Assembly (NCBI RefSeq): GCF_010730055.1
Contig: NZ_AP022575.1
Location: 1,054,001 to 1,118,000, forward strand
Reading direction: 5' to 3'
From: Mycobacterium shinjukuense
GTDB lineage: Bacteria; Actinomycetota; Actinomycetes; Mycobacteriales; Mycobacteriaceae
DNA length: 64,000 bases
Shown here: positions 7,362-16,908 of the stretch, piece by piece
Layout of the letters: each line of letters begins with the position of its first letter
Numbering within the stretch: the first letter of the stretch is position 1
Position numbers and translations under genes: made by a program
The notes under the pieces: model-generated
What the model was told of the DNA's origin: nothing
Seen by the model: only the letters and a program-made list of their open reading frames with translations
Databases searched by the model: none

Positions 7362-8177
7362 ATGACGCTGACGAAAACGTTTGTGGGTGAGTGGAATCGG
7401 ATGGGCTCGCAGATGCGGTTCTATGTCAGCACGCTGGCCGGGATTCCCGACGCCGTCATGCGCTACCGCGGCGAATTGCTGCGGGTGATCGCCCAAATGG
7501 GTTTGGGGACTGGGGTTTTGGCGGTGATCGGCGGAACGGTCGTCATCGTCGGGTTCTTGGCGATGACCACCGGTGCGATCGTGGCGGTGCAGGGCTATAA
7601 CCAGTTCGCCTCCGTGGGTGTGGAGGCGCTGACCGGCTTCGCGTCCGCCTTTTTCAACACCCGCGAAATTCAGCCGGGAACCGTGATGGTCGCGCTGGCG
7701 GCCACCGTCGGGGCCGGCGCCACCGCTCAGCTGGGGGCGATGCGGATCAACGAGGAAATCGACGCGCTCGAGGTGATCGGTATCCGCAGCGTCAGCTACC
7801 TGGCCAGCACCCGGGTGCTGGCCGGAGTGACCGTCGCCGTCCCGCTGTTCTGCGTGGGGCTCATGACCGCGTATCTGGCCGCTCGCGTCGGCACCACCGC
7901 CATCTATGGGCAGGGGTCGGGGGTGTACGACCACTACTTCAACACGTTCCTGCGCCCGTCGGACGTGCTCTGGTCCTCGTTCGAGGTGATCGTGGTCGCG
8001 CTCATGATCATGCTGGTGTGCACCTACTACGGGTACACCGCGCGCGGTGGGCCGGCCGGGGTTGGCGAGGCCGTTGGCCGCGCCGTGCGGGCCTCGATGG
8101 TCGTGGCGTCGATCGCGATCGTGATCATGACGCTGGCCATCTACGGTCAGTCGCCCAACTTTCACCTGGCGAGCTAG
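7362..8177 (+). CDS. yrbE3B: YrbE3B, MlaE-type permease of the Mce3 transporter
   Basis: 271-residue partner of YrbE3A with the same architecture. An N-terminal amphipathic segment precedes several membrane helices. The coupling loop reads QLGAMRINEEIDALEVIGI and the C-terminal loop carries GGPAGVGEAVGRAVRAS. It should form the permease heterodimer in the plasma membrane. ATG 7362 follows a GAGGTGAA ribosome site, and mce3A starts four bases after its stop. Size and order match Rv1965. Confidence 0.95.
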   Translation: MTLTKTFVGEWNRMGSQMRFYVSTLAGIPDAVMRYRGELLRVIAQMGLGTGVLAVIGGTVVIVGFLAMTTGAIVAVQGYNQFASVGVEALTGFASAFFNTREIQPGTVMVALAATVGAGATAQLGAMRINEEIDALEVIGIRSVSYLASTRVLAGVTVAVPLFCVGLMTAYLAARVGTTAIYGQGSGVYDHYFNTFLRPSDVLWSSFEVIVVALMIMLVCTYYGYTARGGPAGVGEAVGRAVRASMVVASIAIVIMTLAIYGQSPNFHLAS

Positions 8178-8181
8178 TGCC

Positions 8182-9450
8182 ATGGGTCACGGGCCGGGTC
8201 GACACCGTCTGCACGACGCGTGGTGGACGCTGATCCTGTTGGCGGCGATCGGGGTGACCGTCCTGGTGACGGCGGTGTCCTTCAACGGCACCTTCCGCTC
8301 GTCGGTGCCGGTAACGCTGACGGCCGACCGCTCCGGGCTGGTGATGGACACCGGCGCCAAGGTCATGATGCGCGGTGTTCAGGTCGGCCGGGTCAGCCAC
8401 ATCGGCGGCGACACCCCTGGGACCAGCCTCGAACTGGAGATCGACCCCGATCAGATCCGCCACATCCCGGCCAATGTCGAGGTGCGGATCAGTGCCACCA
8501 CCGCGTTCGGCGCCAAGTTCGTCGACCTGGTGATGCCGCAGACCCCGAGTCGTGCCCGGCTGTCCGCTGGGGCGGTCCTGCATTCGAAGAACGTCAGCAC
8601 CGAAATCAACACCGTCTTCGAAAACGTCGTCGACCTGCTCACCATGATCGATCCGCTCAAGCTGAACGCGGTGCTGACCGCGGTCGCCGACGCCGTGCGC
8701 GGACAGGGTGAGCGGATAGGCCAGGCCACCACCGACCTCAACCAGGTGCTGGCAGCGCTCAACGCGCGCAGCGACACCATCCGCGGCAACTGGCGTTCGC
8801 TGAAGAACTTCGCAGACACCTACGACGCGGCCGCCCAGGACATCCTGACAATCCTCAACGCCGCCAGCACCACCAGCGCCACCGTCGTCAACCATTCGAC
8901 ACAGCTGGATGCCTTGCTGCTCAACGTCATTGGCCTAGCCAACGCCGGGACCAACCTGCTCGGTCACAGCCGGGACAATCTCGTCGGCGCGGTCGACATC
9001 CTCGAGCCGACCACGAACCTGCTGCTCAAATACAACCCCGAGTACACCTGCTTCCTGCAGGGCGCCACGTGGTATCTCGACAACGGCGGCTACGCGGCGT
9101 GGGGCGGCGCCGACGGCCGCACGCTGCAACTCGACGTCGCGCTGCTGTTCGGCAACGACCCTTATGTCTATCCCGACAACCTGCCGCTGGTCGCGGCCAA
9201 GGGTGGTCCCGGCGGGCGGCCCGGGTGTGGATCACTGCCCGATGCCACCACGAACTTCCCGGTGCGCCAGCTCGTCACCAACACCGGCTGGGGGACCGGG
9301 CTCGACATTCGACCCAACCCCGGCATCGGGCATCCCTGCTGGGCCGACTACTTCCCGGTGACCCGCGCGGTGCCCGAGCCGCCGTCGATCCGTCAGTGCA
9401 TCCCCGGACCGGCGATCGGGCCCGACCCAGTGGCCGGGGGGCCGCCATGA
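8182..9450 (+). CDS. mce3A: Mce3A, MCE-domain substrate-binding protein
   Basis: 422 residues. An N-terminal membrane anchor (about residues 14-35) is followed by the MCE/MlaD beta-barrel domain (about 38-125, with VMMRGVQVGRVSHI), a long helical part expected to build the central lipid tunnel, and a C-terminal region with several cysteines. Mce3A is one of six chains that form the hexameric periplasmic needle shuttling lipids to YrbE3A/B. ATG 8182 is four bases after yrbE3B, and the stop overlaps mce3B (ATGA). Family length is about 425. The cargo of Mce3 is not established. Confidence 0.95.
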   Translation: MGHGPGRHRLHDAWWTLILLAAIGVTVLVTAVSFNGTFRSSVPVTLTADRSGLVMDTGAKVMMRGVQVGRVSHIGGDTPGTSLELEIDPDQIRHIPANVEVRISATTAFGAKFVDLVMPQTPSRARLSAGAVLHSKNVSTEINTVFENVVDLLTMIDPLKLNAVLTAVADAVRGQGERIGQATTDLNQVLAALNARSDTIRGNWRSLKNFADTYDAAAQDILTILNAASTTSATVVNHSTQLDALLLNVIGLANAGTNLLGHSRDNLVGAVDILEPTTNLLLKYNPEYTCFLQGATWYLDNGGYAAWGGADGRTLQLDVALLFGNDPYVYPDNLPLVAAKGGPGGRPGCGSLPDATTNFPVRQLVTNTGWGTGLDIRPNPGIGHPCWADYFPVTRAVPEPPSIRQCIPGPAIGPDPVAGGPP

Positions 9451-10475
9451 GGGAGAACCTGCGGGGCGTCGTGGCGCGCCTAGGCGTCTTTTTTGCGGTG
9501 TGCCTGCTGACCGCGTTCCTGCTGGTCGCCGTCTTCGGGGAGGTGCGCTTCGGTCACGGCAAGACCTACTACGCCGAGTTCACCAACGTGTCCAATCTGC
9601 GGGAGGGCAAGCTGGTCCGCATCGCCGGGGTGGAGGTCGGCAAGGTCACCAAGATCTCCATCAACCCCGACGCCACCGTGCGGGTGGAGTTCACCGCGGA
9701 CGACACGGTCACCCTCACCCAGGCAACCCGGGCGGTGATCCGCTACGACAACCTGTTCGGCGACCGCTACCTGGCACTGGAGGAAGGGGCCGGCGGATTC
9801 GCCGTTCTCAGCCCCGGCCAAACGATTCCGCTGGCCCGCACCCAGCCGGCGCTGGATCTGGATGCCCTGATCGGCGGCTTCAAGCCGCTGTTTCGCGCGC
9901 TGAACCCCGAGCAGGTCAACGCGCTGAGCGGACAGCTGTTGCAGGCGTTTCAGGGACAGGGCCCCACGATCGCGTCCTTTCTGGAGCAGGCCGCCGCGGT
10001 GACCAACACGTTGGCCGACCGGGATCGGCTCATCGGGCAGGTCGTCGACAACCTCAACGTGGTGCTGGGCTCGCTGGGGGGTCAAAGCGACCGGCTGGAC
10101 CGGGCGGTGACGTCGCTGTCGCAGCTGGTGCACGGGCTCGCCGAACGCCGGACCGACATCTCCAATGCGGTGGCCCACACCAACGCCGCCGCCGGATCGG
10201 TCGCCGATTTACTGTCGCAAGCCCGCGCGCCGCTGTCGACGGTGGTTCGCGAGACCGACCGGGTGGCAAGCATCGCGCTCGCTGACCACGACTACCTGGA
10301 CAACCTGCTCAACACGCTGCCCGACAAGTACCAGGCGCTGGTCCGCCAGGGCATGTACGGCGACTTCTTCGCCTTCTATCTGTGCGATGTCGTGCTCAAG
10401 GTCAACGGCAAGGGCGGCCAGCCCGTGTACATCAAGCTGGCCGGTCAGGTCACCGGGCGGTGTGCGCCGAAATGA
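9447..10475 (+). CDS. mce3B: Mce3B, MCE-domain protein
   Basis: 342 residues, the expected family length. It has an N-terminal signal-anchor (about 11-33), an MCE domain (about 38-115, containing REGKLVRIAGVEVGKVTKI), a helical tunnel segment and a short C-terminus ending in GRCAPK. The start is ATG 9447, overlapping the mce3A stop; a frame extending back to 9069 is only the shadow of mce3A. It is one of the six chains of the Mce3 lipid-transport needle. The stop overlaps mce3C by ATGA, which favours translational coupling. Confidence 0.95.
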   Translation: MRENLRGVVARLGVFFAVCLLTAFLLVAVFGEVRFGHGKTYYAEFTNVSNLREGKLVRIAGVEVGKVTKISINPDATVRVEFTADDTVTLTQATRAVIRYDNLFGDRYLALEEGAGGFAVLSPGQTIPLARTQPALDLDALIGGFKPLFRALNPEQVNALSGQLLQAFQGQGPTIASFLEQAAAVTNTLADRDRLIGQVVDNLNVVLGSLGGQSDRLDRAVTSLSQLVHGLAERRTDISNAVAHTNAAAGSVADLLSQARAPLSTVVRETDRVASIALADHDYLDNLLNTLPDKYQALVRQGMYGDFFAFYLCDVVLKVNGKGGQPVYIKLAGQVTGRCAPK

Positions 10476-11704
10476 AATCCTTCGCCGAACGCAACCGGCT
10501 GGCCATCGGCACCGTCGGCATCGTCGCCGTTGCCGGAGTGGTGCTGGCCGCCCTGCAGTATCAGCACCTGCCGATTTTCCACCGGGGCACAAGCGTCTCC
10601 GCATATTTCGCCGACGCCGGGGGGCTGCGCACCGGCAACACCGTCGAGGTCTCCGGCTATCCGGTGGGCAAGGTGGCCAGCATCTCACTCGACGGGCCCG
10701 GCGTGCTGGTCACGTTCACCGTGGACACCAACGTTCGGCTCGGAAACCGCACCGAGGCGGCGATCAAAACCAAGGGCCTATTGGGCAGCAAGTTCCTCGA
10801 CGTCACACCCCGGGGAGCGGGCCAGCTCGACGGACCCATCCCGATCGAGCGGACGCGATCGCCCTACCAGCTGCCCGACGCCCTTGGCGAGCTGGCCACC
10901 ACGATCAGCGGCCTGAACACCACCCAGCTGTCCGACTCGTTGGCCACCCTGGCGCAAACCTTTGCCGATACACCGGCGGAATTCCGCGACGCAATGCAGG
11001 GGGTGGCCCGGCTCGCGCAGACACTCGACGAGCGCGACGCCCAACTGCGCGGCCTGCTCACCAACGCGGCCAAGGCGACGGGGGTGCTGGCCAAGCGCAC
11101 CGACCACATCGTCGGCCTGGTGCGCGACACCACCGCGCTGCTGGCGCAGCTGCGCACCCAAAGTGCCGCTCTGGACCGAATCTGGGCGAACATCTCCGCG
11201 GTGTCGCGACAATTGCGGGGCTTCATCGCCGAGAACCGCCAGCAGCTGCGGCCGGCGCTGGACAAGCTCAACGGGGTGCTGGCGATCGTGGAAAACCGCA
11301 AGGAGCGGCTGCAGCGGGCCATCCCGCTGATCAACACCTATGTCATGTCGCTCGGCGAGTCGCTGTCGTCGGGGCCGTTCTTCAAGGCGTACGTGGTGAA
11401 CCTGCTGCCGGGTCAGTTCGTGCAGCCGTTCATCAGCGCCGCATTCTCCGATCTGGGGCTCGACCCGGCCACGTTGCTGCCCTCGCAGCTGACCGATCCG
11501 CCCACCGGTCAACCCGGGACCCCGCCGTTGCCGATCCCTTACCCGCGGACCGGCCAGGGCGGCGAGCCGCGGTTGACCCTGCCCGACGCGATCACCGGCA
11601 ATCCCGACGATCCCCGCTATCCGGTCCGGCCCGAGCCGCCGGCCCCGCCGCCGGGCGGCCCACCGCCCGGGCCGCCCGCGCAGCCACCCGGAGGTCAGCC
11701 GTGA
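10472..11704 (+). CDS. mce3C: Mce3C, MCE-domain protein with proline-rich tail
   Basis: 410 residues: N-terminal membrane anchor, MCE domain (about 38-118, with LRTGNTVEVSGYPVGKVA), helical tunnel region, and a C-terminal tail of roughly 70 residues very rich in Pro and Gly. The Pro-rich tail is typical of MceC proteins and is probably extended in the periplasm or cell wall. ATG 10472 overlaps the mce3B stop, and the stop overlaps the mce3D GTG. Length equals Rv1968 as remembered. Confidence 0.95.
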   Translation: MKSFAERNRLAIGTVGIVAVAGVVLAALQYQHLPIFHRGTSVSAYFADAGGLRTGNTVEVSGYPVGKVASISLDGPGVLVTFTVDTNVRLGNRTEAAIKTKGLLGSKFLDVTPRGAGQLDGPIPIERTRSPYQLPDALGELATTISGLNTTQLSDSLATLAQTFADTPAEFRDAMQGVARLAQTLDERDAQLRGLLTNAAKATGVLAKRTDHIVGLVRDTTALLAQLRTQSAALDRIWANISAVSRQLRGFIAENRQQLRPALDKLNGVLAIVENRKERLQRAIPLINTYVMSLGESLSSGPFFKAYVVNLLPGQFVQPFISAAFSDLGLDPATLLPSQLTDPPTGQPGTPPLPIPYPRTGQGGEPRLTLPDAITGNPDDPRYPVRPEPPAPPPGGPPPGPPAQPPGGQP

Positions 11705-12897
11705 CGATCAGGCTGCGACATGCCCGCTCGGTGCTGGCGACCGCGCTCGTTCTGGTGCTCGTCGCGGGCGTCATCGTCGCGATGCGCACCGCCGACGGCG
11801 CCGCCCGAACCATCGTGGTCGCCTACTTCGACAACAGCAACGGCGTGTTCGCCGGTGACGACGTGCTCATTCGCGGGGTGCCGGTGGGCAAGATCCTCAG
11901 CATCGAACCGCAACCGTTGCGCGCCAAGATTTCGTTCTGGTTCGACCGCAAACACAAGGTCCCCGCCAATGCCGCCGCGGCGATCCTGTCACCGCAACTG
12001 GTGACGGGCCGGGCCATCCAGCTGACGCCGCCCTACACCGGCGGGCCCACCCTGGCCGACGGCGCGGTCATCCCGCAGGACCGCACCGCGGTGCCGGTCG
12101 AGTGGGACGACCTGCGGGCGCAACTTCAGCGGCTCACCGAACTGCTGAAGCCCACCCAGCCGGGCGGCGTGAGCACGCTGGGTGCGCTGATCAACACCGC
12201 CGCTGACAACCTACGTGGGCAAGGCGCCACCATCCGCGACACCATCATCAAACTGTCCCAGGCGGTGTCCGCTCTCGGCGACCACAGCAGCGACATCTTC
12301 GCCAGCGTGAAGAACCTGTCGACGCTGGTGACGGCACTGCACGACAGCGCGGATCTGCTCGAGCAGCTCAACCGCAACCTGGCCGCGGTGTCCTCGCTGC
12401 TGGCCGACGACCCGACCAAGATCGCAGCGGCGACCGAAGACCTCGACGCGGTCGTGGCCGAGGTGGCGAGCTTCGCCGCCGAGCACCGCGAGGCGATCGG
12501 CACCGCATCGGACAAGCTGACGTCGATCACCACGGCGCTGGTCGCCAGCCTCGATGACATCAAGCAGACGCTGCACATCAGCCCGACGGTGTTGCAGAAC
12601 TTCAACAACATCTTCGAACCGGCCAACGGTGCGCTGACCGGTGCCCTGGCGGGTACCAACATGGCCAACCCGATCGCCTTCCTGTGCGGCGCGATCCAGG
12701 CCGCCTCCCGGCTGGGCGGCGAGCAAGCGGCGAAACTGTGCGTGCAATACCTGGCGCCGATCGTGAAGAACCGCCAGTACAACTTCCCGCCGCTGGGGGA
12801 GAACCTGTTCGTCGGGGCACAGGCCAGGCCCAACGAGGTCACCTACAGCGAGGACTGGATGCGGCCCGATTACCTTCCGCCGGGAGGCGGCTCATGA
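11701..12897 (+). CDS. mce3D: Mce3D, MCE-domain protein
   Basis: 398 residues from GTG 11701, which overlaps the mce3C stop (GTGA). The anchor is at about residues 11-29, the MCE domain at about 37-115 (FAGDDVLIRGVPVGKILSI), followed by the helical tunnel segment and a C-terminal part with CGAIQ and KLCVQYL. The same frame is open 1.5 kb upstream because of GC-rich codon bias, but that part lies on top of mce3B and mce3C and is not protein. It is a component of the Mce3 lipid needle. Confidence 0.93.
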   Translation: MTIRLRHARSVLATALVLVLVAGVIVAMRTADGAARTIVVAYFDNSNGVFAGDDVLIRGVPVGKILSIEPQPLRAKISFWFDRKHKVPANAAAAILSPQLVTGRAIQLTPPYTGGPTLADGAVIPQDRTAVPVEWDDLRAQLQRLTELLKPTQPGGVSTLGALINTAADNLRGQGATIRDTIIKLSQAVSALGDHSSDIFASVKNLSTLVTALHDSADLLEQLNRNLAAVSSLLADDPTKIAAATEDLDAVVAEVASFAAEHREAIGTASDKLTSITTALVASLDDIKQTLHISPTVLQNFNNIFEPANGALTGALAGTNMANPIAFLCGAIQAASRLGGEQAAKLCVQYLAPIVKNRQYNFPPLGENLFVGAQARPNEVTYSEDWMRPDYLPPGGGS

Positions 12898-14033
12898 GAA
12901 CCAGCCGGACCCTGGTGATGGTTCTGGTCGTGGCCGGGGTATCGGGCTGCGGCTGGCGCGGGCTGAATTCGCTGCCGCTGCCCGGCACCCAGGGCAACGG
13001 TCCGGGGTCCTATGTGATTCAGGCGCAGCTGCCCGATGTCAACAACATCCAGCCGAACTCGCGGGTCCGGGTCGCCGACGTGACGGTGGGTCACGTCACC
13101 GCCATCGAGCGGCAGGGCTGGCACGCGCTGGTGACCATGCGCCTGGATGGCGACGTCGACTTGCCCGCCAACGCGACCGCCAAGATCGGCACGACCAGCC
13201 TGCTGGGCTCTTATCATATCGAGCTGGCGCCACCGAAAGGCGAAGCGCCGCAAGGCAAGCTGCGCGGCGGCTCGGTCATTCCGCTGTCGCACGGCGGCGC
13301 CTATCCGAGCACCGAGCAGACGTTGGCGGCGCTGTCGCTGGTGCTCAACGGCGGCGGACTGGGCCAGATACAGGACATCACCGAGGCGTTGAGCACCGCG
13401 TTCCGCGGCCGCCAAGCCGATCTGCGCGGCCTGATCGGGCAGCTGGACACCTTCACCGCATACCTCAACGACCAGTCCGGTGACATCATCGCGGCCACCG
13501 ACAGCCTGAACCGCCTGGTCGGCAGGTTCGCCGCCCAGCAACCCGTCTTGGACCGGGCCCTGACGACCATCCCCGACGCGCTCGCGGTGCTGAGCGATGA
13601 GCGGGACAAGCTCGTCGAGGCGGCCGACCAACTGAGCAAATTCAGCGCCCTGACCGTCGACTCGGTCAACAAAACCAAGGCGAACCTGGTCACCGAACTC
13701 CGGCAAGTCGGACCGGTGTTGGAGTCGCTGGCCAACGCCGGCCCGGCCCTGACCCGATCACTGTCCCTGCTGGCCACCTTCCCGTTCCCGAACGAGACCT
13801 TCCAGAATTTCCAGCGCGGCGACTACGCAAACCTGACCGCGATCGTCGACCTCACCCTGAGCCGAATCGACCAGGGCCTGCTGACCGGCACCCGGTGGGA
13901 GTGTCACCTGACCCAGCTCGAGCTGCAGTGGGGGCGCACCATCGGCCAGTTCCCCAGCCCGTGCACCGCGGGCTACCGGGGCACCCCCGGCAACCCGCTG
14001 ACAATCGCCTACCACGGGGACCAGGGGCCCTAG
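12894..14033 (+). CDS. lprM: Mce3E / LprM, lipoprotein MCE protein
   Basis: 379 residues. A hydrophobic signal peptide ends in a lipobox (VSGC), with Cys19 as the predicted lipidated residue; the E position of mce operons is always a lipoprotein. The MCE domain follows (about 40-115, with NSRVRVADVTVGHVTAI), then helices and a C-terminal region containing cysteines (WECHLT, SPCTAGY). ATG 12894 overlaps the mce3D stop and the stop abuts mce3F directly. It should anchor its end of the Mce3 needle to the membrane. Confidence 0.95.
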   Translation: MRTSRTLVMVLVVAGVSGCGWRGLNSLPLPGTQGNGPGSYVIQAQLPDVNNIQPNSRVRVADVTVGHVTAIERQGWHALVTMRLDGDVDLPANATAKIGTTSLLGSYHIELAPPKGEAPQGKLRGGSVIPLSHGGAYPSTEQTLAALSLVLNGGGLGQIQDITEALSTAFRGRQADLRGLIGQLDTFTAYLNDQSGDIIAATDSLNRLVGRFAAQQPVLDRALTTIPDALAVLSDERDKLVEAADQLSKFSALTVDSVNKTKANLVTELRQVGPVLESLANAGPALTRSLSLLATFPFPNETFQNFQRGDYANLTAIVDLTLSRIDQGLLTGTRWECHLTQLELQWGRTIGQFPSPCTAGYRGTPGNPLTIAYHGDQGP

Positions 14034-15488
14034 ATGCTGCATCTACCGCGCCGGGTCATCGTTCAGCTGACCGTCTTCACCGTGATCTCGGTGGCGGTGC
14101 TGGCCGTCACGTTTCTGCACTTCGTCAAGCTGCCGGCCATGCTGTTCGGTGTCGGCCGCTACACGGTGACGATGGAGCTGCCGGAAGCCGCCGGACTGTA
14201 TGACAGCGCAAACGTCACCTACCGCGGCTTCGAGGTGGGCCGGGTGCGATCGGTGCGGCTGACCGACACCGGGGTGCAAGCGGTGCTGGCCCTGAAATCG
14301 GGCATTGACATCCCGTCGGACCTCAAGGCCGAGGTGCACAGCCACACCGCGATCGGCGAAACCTATGTCGAGTTGCTGCCCCGCAACACCACCTCGCCTC
14401 CGCTGACCGACGGCGACGTCATCCCGCTGGCCGACACCTCGGTGCCGCCGGACATCAATGCTCTGCTCAGCGCGGTGAACACCGCCCTGGCGGCGATACC
14501 TCGAGACAACCTCAAGACCGTCATCGACGAGTCGTACACCGCGGTGGCCGGGCTCGGCCCCGAGCTATCCCGGCTGGTCACGGGAACGTCGAAGCTGGCG
14601 ATCGACGCGCGCCAGAATCTCGAACCGCTGGTGGCGCTGATCGATCGGGCCCAGCCGGTGCTCGACTCACAGACCCACACCTCGGATGCGATCACGGCCT
14701 GGGCAGCACACCTGGCCACCGTCACCACGGAATTGCACACGCACGACGCGGCCGTCGGCGATCTCATCGACCGGGGCGGCCCGGCGTTGGGGCAGATGCG
14801 TCAACTGCTCGAGCGCCTGCAACCCACCCTGCCGATCCTGCTGGCCAACCTCGTCAGCGTGGGCCAGGTGGCGCTCACCTACCACAACGACATCGAACAG
14901 CTGCTGGTGGTGTTCCCCATGGCCATCGCCGCCGAACAGGCCGGCATCCTGGCCAACCTGAACACCAAGCAGGCCTACCGGGGTCAGTATCTGAGCTTCA
15001 ACCTCAACCTCAACCTGCCACCGCCGTGCACCACCGGGTTCCTGCCGGCCCAGCAGCAGCGCATCCCCACGTTCGAGGATTACCCGGACCGCCCGGCCGG
15101 CGATCTGTACTGCCGGGTGCCGCAGGATTCGCCGCTCAACGTGCGCGGCGCCCGCAACATCCCCTGTGAGACGGTGCCGGGCAAGCGCGCACCCACGGTG
15201 AAGTTGTGCGAGAGCAATGAACCGTACGTGCCGCTGAACGACGGCTACAACTGGAAGGGCGACCCCAACGCCACGTTGTCCGGTCAGGACATCCCGCAGT
15301 CGCCGCCGGGTCCGGCTGCGGGTCCGCCCCCGTCGGTACCGCCGCTGCCCCTTGCCGCCGCCGAGTACGACCCGGCCACCGGCACCTACATCGGACCCGA
15401 TGGGCATCGGTACACCCGATCCGACCTGGCTCAAACCGCGCCGAAGGACAAGACATGGCAAACGATGCTGCTGCCGCCGGGCAGCTGA
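14034..15488 (+). CDS. mce3F: Mce3F, MCE-domain protein
   Basis: 484 residues, somewhat longer than the roughly 437 I recall for M. tuberculosis Mce3F. The membrane anchor is at about 8-26 and the MCE domain at about 38-120 (YDSANVTYRGFEVGRVRSV). Helices and a Cys-containing C-terminal region follow, with a Pro-rich linker ending in EYDPATGTYIGPDGHRYTR, a tail seen in several Mce proteins. It starts at ATG 14034 immediately after the lprM stop; its 3' end overlaps the next gene by 34 bases. It is the last core subunit of the needle. Confidence 0.94.
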   Translation: MLHLPRRVIVQLTVFTVISVAVLAVTFLHFVKLPAMLFGVGRYTVTMELPEAAGLYDSANVTYRGFEVGRVRSVRLTDTGVQAVLALKSGIDIPSDLKAEVHSHTAIGETYVELLPRNTTSPPLTDGDVIPLADTSVPPDINALLSAVNTALAAIPRDNLKTVIDESYTAVAGLGPELSRLVTGTSKLAIDARQNLEPLVALIDRAQPVLDSQTHTSDAITAWAAHLATVTTELHTHDAAVGDLIDRGGPALGQMRQLLERLQPTLPILLANLVSVGQVALTYHNDIEQLLVVFPMAIAAEQAGILANLNTKQAYRGQYLSFNLNLNLPPPCTTGFLPAQQQRIPTFEDYPDRPAGDLYCRVPQDSPLNVRGARNIPCETVPGKRAPTVKLCESNEPYVPLNDGYNWKGDPNATLSGQDIPQSPPGPAAGPPPSVPPLPLAAAEYDPATGTYIGPDGHRYTRSDLAQTAPKDKTWQTMLLPPGS

Positions 15489-16027
15489 CGGTGACGGATG
15501 AGGCCGCCGACGCGGCTGGCGTGCCGCCGGCCCGAGCCAAACCCATGTCGGCACCGCGGCGCGCGCTGCTGTTCGGCTTGGCCGTTGTCGTCGCGTTGGC
15601 GATGCTGTTGTGCTGGTGCGGATTTCGCGTCCAGCAGGCACGCCAGGCGCAGGCCCAGCGCAGTCAGTTTTTGCAAGTGGCCCGCCAGGGCGCGCTGAAC
15701 CTGACAACGATCGACTGGCGGCACGCCGAGGCCGATGTGCGCCGCATTCTAGACGGCGCCACCGGCGAGTTCTACAACGACTTCGCCAAGCGGTCACAGC
15801 CCTTCATCGACGTGCTTCAGCAAGCCCAGGCCACCACCGTCGGCACGATTACCGAGGCCGGGCTGCAGACGCAGACCGCCGACACGGCCCAGGCGCTGGT
15901 GGCGGTGTCCGTGCAAACCTCCACCGCCGGCGAAGCCGACCCGGTTCCACGAGCGTGGCGAATGCGCATCACCGTGCAGCGGGTCGGCGACCAGGTCAAG
16001 GTGTCCGATGTCGGATTCGTCCCATGA
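15455..16027 (+). CDS. Mce-associated membrane protein (Rv1972 type)
   Basis: 190 residues: a cytoplasmic N-terminal tail, one membrane helix (about residues 37-57, ALLFGLAVVVALAMLLCW) and a periplasmic domain resembling the Mam (Mce-associated membrane) proteins, with an NTF2/VirB8-like pattern (EADVRRILDGATGEFYNDF). Such proteins stabilise or assemble Mce complexes. ATG 15455 lies within the end of mce3F (34-base overlap), and the stop overlaps the next gene (ATGA). Order and length match Rv1972. Confidence 0.9.
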   Translation: MANDAAAAGQLTVTDEAADAAGVPPARAKPMSAPRRALLFGLAVVVALAMLLCWCGFRVQQARQAQAQRSQFLQVARQGALNLTTIDWRHAEADVRRILDGATGEFYNDFAKRSQPFIDVLQQAQATTVGTITEAGLQTQTADTAQALVAVSVQTSTAGEADPVPRAWRMRITVQRVGDQVKVSDVGFVP

Positions 16028-16506
16028 GCTGGTCGCGGGTGATCGCCTACGGGCTACTGCCCGGGCTGGCGTTGGCGCTGGCATCTGCCGCGGGCGTGCT
16101 GAAGTGGCAAGACGGCGCCGTCCGCGACGCCGCGGTTGCCCGCGCGGAATCGGTGCAGGCCGCGACCGACGGCACCATCGCGCTGCTGTCCTACCGACCC
16201 GACACCGTGCAGCGCGACCTGGAGGCCGCGCGGGGCGGGCTGACCGGTACGTTCCTGAACGCCTACACGCAGCTGACCCACGACGTGGTGATCCCCGGAG
16301 CGCAGCAAAAGCAGATCTCTGCCGCGGCCACCGTTTCGGCCGCGGCGTCGGTATCGGCTTCCGCAAAACACGCCGTCGTGCTGCTGTTCGTCAACCAGAC
16401 CATCACCGTCGGCCAGGACGCGCCGAGCACCACCGCATCCAGCGTTCGGGTCACCCTCGACAAGGTCGACGGGCGTTGGCTGATCGCACGATTCGACCCG
16501 GTGTGA
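16024..16506 (+). CDS. Mce-associated membrane protein (Rv1973 type)
   Basis: 160 residues with an N-terminal membrane helix (about 6-26) and a short periplasmic domain of the same Mam type as its neighbour (TVQRDLEAARGGLTGTFLNAY). The start is ATG 16024, overlapping the previous stop; a longer frame from 15610 is a shadow of the upstream gene. The pair probably works together in assembling or stabilising Mce3. Length equals Rv1973. Confidence 0.9.
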   Translation: MSWSRVIAYGLLPGLALALASAAGVLKWQDGAVRDAAVARAESVQAATDGTIALLSYRPDTVQRDLEAARGGLTGTFLNAYTQLTHDVVIPGAQQKQISAAATVSAAASVSASAKHAVVLLFVNQTITVGQDAPSTTASSVRVTLDKVDGRWLIARFDPV

Positions 16507-16513
16507 GCTCACC

Positions 16514-16894
16514 ATGATGCACCGCCGGTCGTCTCACCGCATCCAGCCTCTGGCGGCTGGGGTTTTCGCGGGTGCGCTGTTATGCGGTGTGCTGACGACG
16601 GCGGTGACACCGCGTGCGCGCGCGGACGTGGTGGCCTATCTGGTCAACGTGACGGTGCGTCCCGGCTACGACTTCGCCAACGCCGATGCCGCCTTGACCT
16701 ACGGACATGGCCTCTGCGACAAGGTATCTCGGGGATGCACCTATGCACAGGTCATCGGCGAGATCAAAGCCGACTTCAACACCGTCGACGACTACCAGGC
16801 CTCCTATCTGCTCGGCCAGGCCGTCAACGAACTCTGCCCCGCGTTGATCTGGCAGCTGCGAAACTCCGCGGCCCACTATCGGCCACGGCCCTGA
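16514..16894 (+). CDS. Secreted DUF732-type protein (Rv1974 type)
   Basis: 126 residues with a Sec signal peptide (about 1-37, ending in ARA before DVVAYL) and a small helical domain of the DUF732 type. Three cysteines are visible (CDKVSRGCTY and ELCPAL), a pattern common in short secreted mycobacterial proteins. Two ATGs are adjacent (16514, 16517) and either may be used. It is probably exported and associated with the Mce3 system by gene order only; molecular role unknown. Confidence 0.8.
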   Translation: MMHRRSSHRIQPLAAGVFAGALLCGVLTTAVTPRARADVVAYLVNVTVRPGYDFANADAALTYGHGLCDKVSRGCTYAQVIGEIKADFNTVDDYQASYLLGQAVNELCPALIWQLRNSAAHYRPRP

Positions 16895-16908
16895 AGAAAG
16901 GGACTGAT

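Noticed and set aside
10165..11700. Long plus-strand open frame running continuously into mce3D (910 codons in total)
   Set aside because: It overlaps mce3B and mce3C in another frame and is Arg/Pro/Ala-rich, as expected of GC-rich shadow frames; only the part from GTG 11701 is mce3D.
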